A stretch of DNA of 64,000 nt from Paenibacillus_E allorhizoplanae (GTDB lineage: Bacteria; Bacillota; Bacilli; Paenibacillales; NBRC-103111): positions 62,001 through 126,000 of the forward strand of contig NZ_CAKMMW010000016.1 in the NCBI RefSeq assembly GCF_927798215.1, in the 5' to 3' direction. The notes under the pieces are model-generated. The model was given only the letters and a program-made list of their open reading frames with translations, had not been told where the DNA came from and did not search any database. A program made the position numbers and the translations under genes. Every line of letters starts with the position of its first letter. The stretch's first letter is position 1. This document shows positions 1-8,500 of this stretch, in pieces.

Positions 1-430
1 GTCCAAATCCACCAGCCGTATAATCGATTGCGTTGTGAGCGTAATAAGCAATACTACCTCCTCCTGCTATGACGAGAATGCCATCATTTTCTCCAGCAGA
101 AGCACCGTTTATATTCGCTATTACATCGCCTACAATAATAAATGAACGAACCTCCATACAAGCAGAAACCCAACTTTTGATCAGCTCCGTATGTTCTTCA
201 CGCAAACCGCTAATGCTTATGACAGCAACGTCTATGCGAACGATACGGATCAATTTATTTTGTAAGGTATGAATAGAGTCTTGTATTCCTTTTCTAGCCA
301 CTTCTTGTCCCTCTGTTGTTATCATGTGGTCGATGGGGAGACCCTTTTCAATTACAATTTCTCCAGTACCCAGATCATAAAAGCAGACTTTTGTTGAGGT
401 TTGCCCTCCATCTATACCAAGAAACATCAT
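1..430 (-). CDS. BadF/BadG/BcrA/BcrD-type sugar kinase, N-acetylglucosamine kinase-like (partial)
   Basis: Only the N-terminal ~143 residues lie in the window; the frame is open to base 1. The protein begins MMFLGIDGGQTSTKVCFYD, the phosphate-1 loop (DGGQTST) of ASKHA-fold kinases of the BadF family, and later shows GGGSIAYYAHN and a GGFG turn as in eukaryote-like N-acetylglucosamine kinases. The expected role is ATP-dependent phosphorylation of an amino sugar in the cytoplasm. The ATG at 430 follows a GGAG site. It is 18 bases downstream of nanE and probably in the same transcript as the RpiR gene, so the trio would phosphorylate and epimerise an amino sugar. The exact substrate is inferred from neighbours. 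Confidence 0.85.
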   Translation of the reverse strand, partial: MMFLGIDGGQTSTKVCFYDLGTGEIVIEKGLPIDHMITTEGQEVARKGIQDSIHTLQNKLIRIVRIDVAVISISGLREEHTELIKSWVSACMEVRSFIIVGDVIANINGASAGENDGILVIAGGGSIAYYAHNAIDYTAGGFG

Positions 431-448
431 CAATAATCATCTCCAACA

Positions 449-1117
449 TTATTGGATCGCGCGCACAAACCTAGCTGCTATTTCCCATGGCGCTGTTATT
501 GCTGTTCCTATCACTACACAGTGAGCACCTTGATTCAAGGCTTCTTTCACTTCATGCGGCTGTGAGAAGCGCCCTTCTCCAACAATCGGAACTCGAACCG
601 TACGTTTCAAAGTTTCAATTAACGCTAAATTAGGTCCGTCTGTCTTTTCTGTATATGAAGTATAACCAGACATGGTTGTACCTACAAGGTCTGCTCCAAA
701 CCTTTCGGCACGAATAGCCTCCTCTTCATTAGAAATGTCTGCCATAACAGGTACCTTCAATTTGGTTTTAATCTCTTGAATCAGTCGCTCCAGTTCACTC
801 ACATCGGGTCGACCTTGATTCGTTGCGTCAATCGCGATAATGTCAGAACCCGCTTCTACTAATGATCTAGCGCTTTCAAAATCAGGTGTAATAATTTTAA
901 AGCCTCGCTTATCAGGCAGCTTATGAATGCCGATCATGGGCAGCTTAACCGTTTTTTTAATTTCACGTATATCTTCTGGGCTGTTTGCACGAATCCCTCC
1001 TGCCCCTGCCATTTGGGCACTTTCCGCCATAGCTCTCATATAATGAGGTCCATAAAACGGGGTATCAATCCATGCTTGACATGAAACGATTAGTCGACCT
1101 TTCAATTGTTCAATCAA
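449..1117 (-). CDS. nanE: N-acylglucosamine/N-acetylmannosamine-6-phosphate 2-epimerase
   Basis: NanE converts ManNAc-6-phosphate to GlcNAc-6-phosphate in sialic acid and ManNAc catabolism. The protein (~222 residues, normal for the family) is a TIM barrel with the family's landmarks: an early IVSCQA strand, LPMIGIHK carrying the catalytic lysine region, IIAIDAT, VPVMADIS, and VPIVGEGRF with the expected acidic residue. The longest frame starts at 1132, but its GGAGGG ribosome site lies inside that extension, so the TTG at 1117, eight bases after it, is the better start. It sits 18 bases before the kinase gene and a few bases after the RpiR gene, forming an apparent operon for amino-sugar use. 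Confidence 0.93.
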   Translation of the reverse strand: MIEQLKGRLIVSCQAWIDTPFYGPHYMRAMAESAQMAGAGGIRANSPEDIREIKKTVKLPMIGIHKLPDKRGFKIITPDFESARSLVEAGSDIIAIDATNQGRPDVSELERLIQEIKTKLKVPVMADISNEEEAIRAERFGADLVGTTMSGYTSYTEKTDGPNLALIETLKRTVRVPIVGEGRFSQPHEVKEALNQGAHCVVIGTAITAPWEIAARFVRAIQ

Positions 1118-1135
1118 AGCGCTTCCCTCCAAGTA

Positions 1136-2002
1136 TCAATACAGTTTATCTAAAATGGATTCAGTCGTTTTCGAGGGCTCCAAGCTGTTGCCCCTTTCGG
1201 ACATGTATAAGGAAATGCTAATGGCAATCAATTCAATTAAGAATAAAATGGAAGCCTTACTTTTTAAATCATTCTCATGTACCGAAATTCCTTTGCCGAA
1301 ACAAACTAGGCGAATATCAGAAACTTCTGTTATTGGAGAACGGCCATGCCCCGTAATGCAAATGGTTAATGCGCCGCTGGATCTCGCCTTTTTCAACGCA
1401 AGAACAACGTCTTTCGTGCTTCCCATTTGGGATATGCCTATTGCCACATCATCACTAGTAAGATGAGCTGCACTAATCAATTGCAAGTGGACATCCATAT
1501 GGGCATCCACCGATAAGCCTAACCCTATCAACTTCATCTTAAGAAGTTCAGCAATAGGGCCTGATTCACCTAAACCATAAATAATGATTTTATGAGCCTG
1601 CATCATTTTTACGATTGCTTTCTGCAATTCCTCTAGGTCAATAATCTTTAAGGTTTCTTGAATATTGTTGATATTAATAAGAGCTAGCCTTTGTGGAAGA
1701 TTCATCTTGCCATCGGCGGCTTCATTTCGAGTACCACTATCCATATCCCTTGCCAGTTTAATTTTTAATTCCTGATAGCCTCTCAATCCAATTGACCTGC
1801 AAAAACGGGTAACCGTCGATTGTGCAACGCCAAGTTCATCTGCTACTTGAGTCACAGAGTAATACATCACTTTCTCTGGATATTGCATGACAAACTCACC
1901 AATTCTTTGTTCTGTAACAGACAAGTGCGCATATGAGCTGTTTAGCTTAGAATTAATAGTTTGCTCCAAATCTGGCATATGGACATCTTGTAATTTCTCC
2001 AC
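1136..2002 (-). CDS. RpiR/MurR-family regulator (HTH + SIS), nanE operon
   Basis: A 288-residue cytoplasmic transcription regulator. An N-terminal RpiR helix-turn-helix (about residues 10-85, with VADELGVAQSTVTRFCRSIG) is followed by a SIS sugar-phosphate-binding domain (about 125-265, with IIIYGLGESG and the ISQMGSTKDVV loop). It starts at a GTG (2002) seven bases after AAGGGG. It is directly upstream of nanE in the same direction, so it probably controls that operon in response to an amino-sugar phosphate. It is strikingly similar along its whole length to the divergent gene at 2250-3116 (identical blocks such as LKSKLNSSYAHLS-like N-termini, YQELKIKLARDMD and ITGHGRSPITEV), indicating a recent duplication. 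Confidence 0.93.
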   Translation of the reverse strand: MEKLQDVHMPDLEQTINSKLNSSYAHLSVTEQRIGEFVMQYPEKVMYYSVTQVADELGVAQSTVTRFCRSIGLRGYQELKIKLARDMDSGTRNEAADGKMNLPQRLALININNIQETLKIIDLEELQKAIVKMMQAHKIIIYGLGESGPIAELLKMKLIGLGLSVDAHMDVHLQLISAAHLTSDDVAIGISQMGSTKDVVLALKKARSSGALTICITGHGRSPITEVSDIRLVCFGKGISVHENDLKSKASILFLIELIAISISLYMSERGNSLEPSKTTESILDKLY

Positions 2003-2079
2003 AATATTTCCCCTTAACTCCTCTCTCTACTGTGCCTTATGAGTTGATTATAAGCGCGAGTAATTGAAATGTAAATAAT

Positions 2080-2122
2080 TATTTTTTCGATATTATATAT
2101 TTTACAATAAATATTTTTTCGA
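2080..2122. promoter_or_regulatory. Candidate operator: two direct TATTTTTTCGA repeats between divergent RpiR genes
   Basis: The 11-base word TATTTTTTCGA occurs at 2080-2090 and again at 2112-2122, 32 bases apart, about three helical turns. The 247-base divergent region is otherwise AT-rich. Overlapping -10-like hexamers TATACT (2192-2197) and TATAAT (2198-2203) precede the rightward gene. Binding by either RpiR protein is inference. Confidence 0.45.
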
Positions 2123-2249
2123 CAATAAGCAGTAGAAATTGATAAATACTGTTGCTAAATTGATTCGTTTTCGCAAATTGCCAATTCATTGTATACTTAT
2201 AATATTGGTCAAGTTAAGCTGATTATCATAGTTCAAAGGAGAACCCTGG

Positions 2250-3116
2250 ATGCGATTAGAAAATAACACAAACGAAGATGCGAGCGAATTTACCATTAAA
2301 TCTAAGCTGAACAGTTCCTATGCTCACCTTTCTTCAACAGAGCAAAGAATCGCCGCCTTTGTCATGGAGTTCCCCACCAAAGTAATCTATTCCTCCGTTA
2401 CACAAGTCGCAGACGAACTAGAGGTGGCGCAGTCGACGATCACTCGTTTTTGCAAATCTATCGGCTTACGAGGTTATCAAGAATTAAAAATTAAACTTGC
2501 CAGAGACATGGATGGTGGGATAAGACCCGATACGAATGAGGGTAAAATGAACCTTCCACAAAGGCTTGCACATATAAGCATAGGTAATCTACAAGAAACG
2601 CTAAAAGTACTCGATCTAGAAGAGCTTCAAAAATCCGTCATTAAGATTATGCAAGCCAGAAAGATTGTAATCTTCGGACTTGGCGAATCAGGCGCCTTGG
2701 CTGTTTTATTAAAAATGAAACTTCTCGGCATGGGATTTATGGCCGATGCACATATTGATGTTCACCTCCAATTAATTAGCGCCGCTCATTTAAATACGGA
2801 TGACGTTGCCATTGGCATTTCCCAGATTGGAAGCACCATGGATGTTGTTGATGCCTTAAAAAAAGCTCGATCGAGTGGAGCTCATACAATTTGCATCACT
2901 GGCCATGGCCGATCACCGATAACCGAGGTGGCAGATACTCGTCTTGTTTGTTTAAGCAAGGGGGTTTCTATTTTTGAGAACGACTTAAAAAGCAAAGTCT
3001 CCATTCTCTATATTATTGAATTAATTACGATAAGCCTGACGCTATATTTATCTGAAAGTAGTTCAGGAGCGGATGCATGGAAAACTACGGAGTCCATCCT
3101 TAATAAGTTATATTAA
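2250..3116 (+). CDS. RpiR/MurR-family regulator (HTH + SIS), divergent paralogue
   Basis: A 288-residue RpiR regulator with helix-turn-helix (VADELEVAQSTITRFCKSIG) and SIS domain (IVIFGLGESG, ISQIGSTMDVV). ATG 2250 follows AAAGGAGAA. It is the same length as, and very similar to, the divergent regulator at 1136-2002; the most variable part is the first 15 residues and the SIS ligand-side loops. No metabolic gene follows it: the next sequence is a terminator and a transposase remnant. It may therefore act on the divergent nan operon or elsewhere. Keeping two almost identical regulators side by side suggests different effectors or mixed oligomers, which is inference. Confidence 0.92.
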   Translation: MRLENNTNEDASEFTIKSKLNSSYAHLSSTEQRIAAFVMEFPTKVIYSSVTQVADELEVAQSTITRFCKSIGLRGYQELKIKLARDMDGGIRPDTNEGKMNLPQRLAHISIGNLQETLKVLDLEELQKSVIKIMQARKIVIFGLGESGALAVLLKMKLLGMGFMADAHIDVHLQLISAAHLNTDDVAIGISQIGSTMDVVDALKKARSSGAHTICITGHGRSPITEVADTRLVCLSKGVSIFENDLKSKVSILYIIELITISLTLYLSESSSGADAWKTTESILNKLY

Positions 3117-3200
3117 AAAAAAGCAAAAAAAAAACCAGGGCCCACGCGAGGCCACTGAAGAACTAGTCTTTTAGATTAATTAGTGGTTCATTTGCTAAAA

Positions 3201-3235
3201 AAGAAGACATCTTCCAACGAGGTCGATGTCTTCTT
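3201..3235. terminator. Hairpin terminator after the RpiR paralogue (may belong to the IS remnant)
   Basis: An 11-base perfect inverted repeat, AAGAAGACATC (3201-3211) and GATGTCTTCTT (3225-3235), is preceded by an A-run and followed by T-rich sequence. It could stop transcription in either direction. Confidence 0.6.
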
Positions 3236-3267
3236 TCGCTGTTTTTGGCCTTTTAGGACTCCCAATT

Positions 3268-3509
3268 TTATTCGTTTAGCTTCAAAATTCGTTTTAGATT
3301 CACTGCAAAAATCGCCATTGCTCCCTGAAGTTCCAGGTTCAATGGCATTACGACAATTAATCGAGACAGTAATTTACCTGAAGTTCTTCAAATATGAAAG
3401 TAAAATCCACGAGTTCATTTATTTGTCGAAGCAAATTATCCTTAGGCACAATCAAATTATAGAATTCAACATAAGGACTTAACAGCAAAGATTGTTGTTT
3501 TTGGATCAC
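3268..3509 (-). pseudogene. IS1182-family transposase remnant, internally deleted
   Basis: Reading leftward from a GTG at 3509 (AAGGGTGAG ribosome site) the frame gives SPYVEFYNLIVPKDNLLRQI followed by NELVDFTFIFEEL and NYCLD, the conserved N-terminus of IS1182-type DDE transposases. One extra base shifts the frame; the next frame continues RNAIEP. The sequence then jumps to LELQGAMAIFAVNLKRILKL and a stop at 3268, which matches the C-terminal end of the same family. Roughly 80 of the usual ~450-500 codons remain, so the core was deleted. No clear terminal inverted repeats were found by eye. Confidence 0.78.
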
Positions 3510-3778
3510 TTAACTCACCCTTATTCCAATGATAATAAAAGTATACAAGAAAAAGGTGCAGTCTCCTCACATTTGTGTAAGCTGTTTTTTGTTGGAATTG
3601 TAATAGATATAGGAACTCAGGTACATAAGATATAGATATAGTGGTATTTTATCTAAACGACACTTGTTTAAATCTTTGTCACAACTTTACCATACAGAAT
3701 AAATAATATAACTTTCTCAAGTGAGGAGGATAACATTAATATTCTGGATTTCTGCAAGGCTTCCCGATATGTGAAAAT
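3510..3778. other. Gene-free AT-rich interval
   Basis: About 270 bases between the transposase remnant and the end of the secreted beta-helix gene. The first part (to about 3590) may be the upstream end of the insertion sequence. No convincing gene, promoter or terminator was seen. Confidence 0.5.
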
Positions 3779-5536
3779 TTACAGAACCGAAACATCATCG
3801 ATACCAACCCATCCACTTGCTGTTTGAGGGGCACTGATCCAAACCTTGATTGTTTGACCAGCTACAGCTGTAACTGTGAATGTAATTTTTTTGTATCCTC
3901 CCGTTGTAACGGTTGACTGTGCTTGATTAATGCCTGCTACATCCACTCCAACCTTCACATTACTTGCAATATTCGTAATTACGTACGCTGTAACTGTGTA
4001 AGTTGCTGTCGTTGGCGCAGTTATGGTCTGGGACAACTTAGTGAGTGCTGTTGTGTTGAAGGCAGCTTTATAGGTTCCGGTGTAAGAACCTGTGTTTTGA
4101 ATGGTAATGCCTGAGCTATTCTGCTCTTTCATCCAGCCTCCATTCAGGCTGCCCCACTCAAAGCTCGGATTGCCGATTAAATTCTGATGCTCATAGGCAC
4201 CCCTATCAGGTCCCGCCCCTCTTGGCCGCGGATTGTAGTTGTAGTCATTGGCAGGTGCTAACGTACTCGAGCCCGTATCAATCGCCTTTGAACCGATATT
4301 TACCTGAAAATCCCCTCCGGTTGGGTTTACAAATAAGGGATCTGCCCAAATATCGTTAGGTCCGCTTACAACTGGATTGCCATTCGCATAGACATTATAG
4401 TTGGTAACCACATTGGTATTGCTGATGTTTGTATTTATATTTCGCCCGGTTCTTGCTACAAGAATATTATTGAATAGATTGACATGATCGGAGGATTGGG
4501 CGAATATTTCCCCATAATTCAGCTCGGAAGAATTCGTATAGGCTGTATTGTTGATGATATCTACATCAGCGCTATGATACGCATGGATGCCAGAACCTCC
4601 GTTTAAGTAGGATACATTGTTGGTTACCAACGTTTTCCCGCTATAAGCAGGCGCATTTAATGTACTGTCGATAATAATGCCATTGCCATCCGAATAATCT
4701 TGTGTTTTTTCCCACTTCACCAATGTTTTATTATTATACACCCGGTTGTTTCGGATTACGTTACGATAGGTCGTTGTATTGGTATCCGCATCTTTCGGAG
4801 TAAGGATGGAGATACCGCTGGTCGCATAGAGTGTGTACCATGAGTTATTGTAAACCGTATTATGCTCAATGGTCACATAATCAGACTTTTCAACACTTAT
4901 GCCTCCCCCAGGCACATCATGAACAATCATATTGGAAACTACAACGTGGTGGGGATAACTCGTCGTCCCGGTTGCAGGCTTAATATAGATCCCATTCGTT
5001 TGTGTTTTACGTACATAGTTCCAATCAATGGTAGCTGTTGGTTCGTTCTGTATAAAGTGATTGTATCTCGCTTCCCCATCGCTGAGGGTTAGGTTGGCGT
5101 TATCTCCTTCGATTTCGAAGCCATCGATTTTGATATAGGAAGCGTTCACAACAATGTGGTTCCACGCATCGATGGCTTTGAGTTTCGGATGATGTCCAGG
5201 ATAGGCCAGGAAATTGATGTAACCCCCGGTGGAACTGGCATTACCGGAACGTGTAACTTGGAATACAAACTGTTCATTGGTCTTGTAGTAGGTTCCATTC
5301 ATGACATATACGGTATCACCCGGATTCGTTAAATCAGCGGCATATTGAATATTCTTGAAAGGTGTACTGGGACTGGTTCCATAACCGCTGGCATCCACAC
5401 CCGTATCAATATCGACATAATAGGTTTGCGTTGCGGCATGGGCTGATTTCACAAATGAAAATGTCGTACATGCCAGCAGCAGAGAGAGTAAGCCAACTAG
5501 CCATATTGACTTTTTAAACCCAAATCCTAATCCCAT
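3779..5536 (-). CDS. Secreted right-handed beta-helix protein with C-terminal carbohydrate-binding-like module
   Basis: 585 residues. A signal peptide (1-34, ending VKSAHA) is followed by a DUF1565/pectate-lyase-like parallel beta-helix (about 36-445: YYVDIDTGVDASGYG, NPGDTVYVMNGTY, repeated NN-turn rungs such as IRNNRVYNN and IINNTAY, ending RGAYEH). A C-terminal beta-sandwich (about 450-585, starting NLIGNPSFEWG) resembles CBM4/9-type modules. Such proteins are extracellular polysaccharide lyases or hydrolases; the exact activity cannot be read from sequence. ATG 5536 follows AAGGAGGAG. It lies 29 bases downstream of the 1547-residue gene, whose middle section is clearly homologous, so the two are tandem paralogues in one operon. 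Confidence 0.88.
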   Translation of the reverse strand: MGLGFGFKKSIWLVGLLSLLLACTTFSFVKSAHAATQTYYVDIDTGVDASGYGTSPSTPFKNIQYAADLTNPGDTVYVMNGTYYKTNEQFVFQVTRSGNASSTGGYINFLAYPGHHPKLKAIDAWNHIVVNASYIKIDGFEIEGDNANLTLSDGEARYNHFIQNEPTATIDWNYVRKTQTNGIYIKPATGTTSYPHHVVVSNMIVHDVPGGGISVEKSDYVTIEHNTVYNNSWYTLYATSGISILTPKDADTNTTTYRNVIRNNRVYNNKTLVKWEKTQDYSDGNGIIIDSTLNAPAYSGKTLVTNNVSYLNGGSGIHAYHSADVDIINNTAYTNSSELNYGEIFAQSSDHVNLFNNILVARTGRNINTNISNTNVVTNYNVYANGNPVVSGPNDIWADPLFVNPTGGDFQVNIGSKAIDTGSSTLAPANDYNYNPRPRGAGPDRGAYEHQNLIGNPSFEWGSLNGGWMKEQNSSGITIQNTGSYTGTYKAAFNTTALTKLSQTITAPTTATYTVTAYVITNIASNVKVGVDVAGINQAQSTVTTGGYKKITFTVTAVAGQTIKVWISAPQTASGWVGIDDVSVL

Positions 5537-5565
5537 TGATATCTCCTCCTTGCATATATTAGTTT

Positions 5566-8500
5566 TTACATCGAAGTAATAACGAAGGTCAACCTACCCG
5601 TTGCGGCATCATAGACCCCTTTGGTCTCTTTAACCACCTTGCCATCCCCATCGATATAATAGACTGTAATGTGCTCAGGTTTCTTTAATTCCTCAGGTGT
5701 CGGCTGATACATAACGGATACCGAAACCGGAGCTTGATTGTTTTTCCAATCCAATCGTTTACCGTCCACTAGAATGGATAATGCCAATACCGGATTCTCT
5801 CCGGCCTTCATCTTTTGCTCCTTCTTTAAGTTGGAGGTATCTGCCGTAGCCATAAGGATCTCAACGTTAGAGGCTTCTGCTAGATCTTTGTTCTTCAGCA
5901 TATCATCCGGAACGGTGACGGTAGCCAGGCCGGTCTGAATAGTCAGTTTGTTCAATCCTGTGCCCTCCTTGAACAGCTGAGCAGGCAGGCCCACTGCATA
6001 GGATTTCGCGCCTGTTACCGGCTTTATTGCCATTGTTGCCAGCTTAGTTCCTGTCCCCTCACTTGTAGTTTGGGCAAACAATTGCTGAAGGAGTTGTTGC
6101 GATACCTCTGCTTTAGCATCCGTATTGACAAGGATTGGCGTTACTTTAATGGTGGATCCTTCTATGACAGGTCCTGTATCTTCTAGCTTCACTGTAAGGG
6201 TAATTCCTTCAGATATGGTCACTGAGCCCTTATCATCATATGCTTTGGCAGTAATGCTATAAGTACCTACCGGAAGTTGAATCAGGTTATAGATATAGCT
6301 GCCTTCCGAACTCGGTAACCCAATACCTAATAAGCTGCTGCTATTGTAGAACTCTACCTTGCTGATAATGCCGTCATTGTCCGATGCCACTGCCGTTAAC
6401 TGCACATTAACCGGAGCCATGTACAGGGAGCCATTAGCAGGTCCCGTTAAGCTGACCGTTGGCGGGGAATTAGGTATTTCGATTACCGTTATTGTAGCAA
6501 TAGCCTTTATTGAGGTGCCTTGCACTACACCATTGACCGTATAGGTTCCCGCACTTGCAAAACTACTAGGATCCATGGCATCCCAAGTCACATTCACAGG
6601 AGATGTTGTGGCATTACTATATACCGCTGTTACAACACGAGGCAGCGTTGGAGCCATGCCGGCTGTTGTAGTTACCGAAATGGGGGTAATGCTTGTAATC
6701 GCTGGTGCAGCTACGAAAGTAACATTTCCATACCATTGTGTCGAAGCATTGGAATTAATCCGTCGGTTACTCCACATGGTCGCATTATCCCGAATCCCAT
6801 CATAATTACTGTCATCGCTCGCACCTGCGTCGAAACCAATTACTGTTCCAACGGAACCGGTTATGCTTGTCAATGGAAGCGCCGCTTCGATGATATATCC
6901 GCCACTTACTACTCGCGCTGCCGAAGAAAAGATGTCAGGCGTAACATTGTTCCCACCGCTTTTCAAATTCAAGTAATTAACACGATAATGTCGATCGTCT
7001 GATTGGAAGGAAGTCGTTTTGGCATCATTTTCATCCACGAAAAATTCCATAGAATCATGTTCCCACAAATTCCCGCCTGTTGCATTTAAATCAGTGTCCT
7101 CTACCTCTGCATGTACATACAAGTGATGTTCATCCCATAATAAACGTACGGTGGCAAGTGGCGCTTTTTTCGTACTATCGCTAACATATAGGGCCTGGAA
7201 ACTCTCCGTTGAAGACCACAGTGCATCGGTTTGCCCATCGATCGCAGGAGTACCCTTTGCGGCCGTAGCTACTTTAGATATTTCCGGAGTCGGTTCGGTT
7301 ATTTGTACAGCATCATCCACTAAGTATGCTGGGTTATTACTTGATGATTCATAGGCGCCCATATCGACACGAGCATTCGAGCCTTCTCCTGCATAAGGAC
7401 GCACGTTCCCATCATAATCAACACTTGGAGCAAATGAACGGGTGCCAACATCAATCGCCGGCGAATCTGCTTGTAGATGAAAATCATACGTCGCCCCTGT
7501 CACAGCAACAAACTTCGGATCCGCTACAAGTTCATTTTTCCCTACAAAACGAGTTAAACCGCCATACATATTGTTGGCAAAAAGATTGTTAAATCCACTG
7601 TTTCCGTTTGCATACTCACCAGCTTCACCTCTGGCAATAGATATATTGTTTAGGAAGACGGCATTGTCGCCCGACTGCACATCCATATTCGGATATTTCA
7701 AATACGGGCTTCGGCTATTATGATAAATCGTGTTGTTAATAACATGCACGTTATGACTCCGATAGATGTGAATGCCCCCGCCGCCATTGTCATAGACAAT
7801 ATTGTTGGTGACTAACTTTTTACCTTTGTAAGTTTCATCCACATCAAAAATAATCCCGTTTCCATCGGAATAGCCTTTCGTTTTTTCCCATTTGACTTTG
7901 GTTTCATTATCATAGACACGGTTATTACGAATAATAATTTTGTAATCGGACGTGTTGGCGTCGATATCAACATCGTTCATAAAACTAATCCCACTTGTCG
8001 CATAGAAGGTATACCAGCTGTTGGCATGAATATCATTACCTTCAATCGTGATATAATCACCACCACCGCCAACGCCGCCACCTGACACGTGATGAACGTG
8101 ATTATTCTTAATAATGACATGATGGCCAGCAATAGAGATGCCATTGGTGTTAGTCTTAGCATAGGTAGACCAATCCGTGCCGCCTGCTATTTTGCTTTCA
8201 TAATTGGCTTCCCCTTCAGCGAGTGTCAGATTTAAATTATTGCCCTCAACTTCTAAACCTTCAATGACAATATAGTTGGCACTCACTTGTACCATATCCC
8301 AAACCCCTCTAATATTCGGAGGAAGCAGCAGTTTGGGTTTATTGTTTGGATCATATGCTTTGTACGTAATGTAATGCGCAATGCCTGTTTTTACATCTTT
8401 TGCTCCGGAGCGGTTGATTAAAACAAAGTCGTTCGCATCATTCGTTGCGGCATAGGTTCCCGGCATAATATTCACGGTGTCACCAGGATTCGTTACACTT

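Noticed and set aside
3183..3482. 99-codon plus-strand frame
   Set aside because: It lies antisense to recognisable IS1182 transposase fragments and contains the hairpin arms; no ribosome site.
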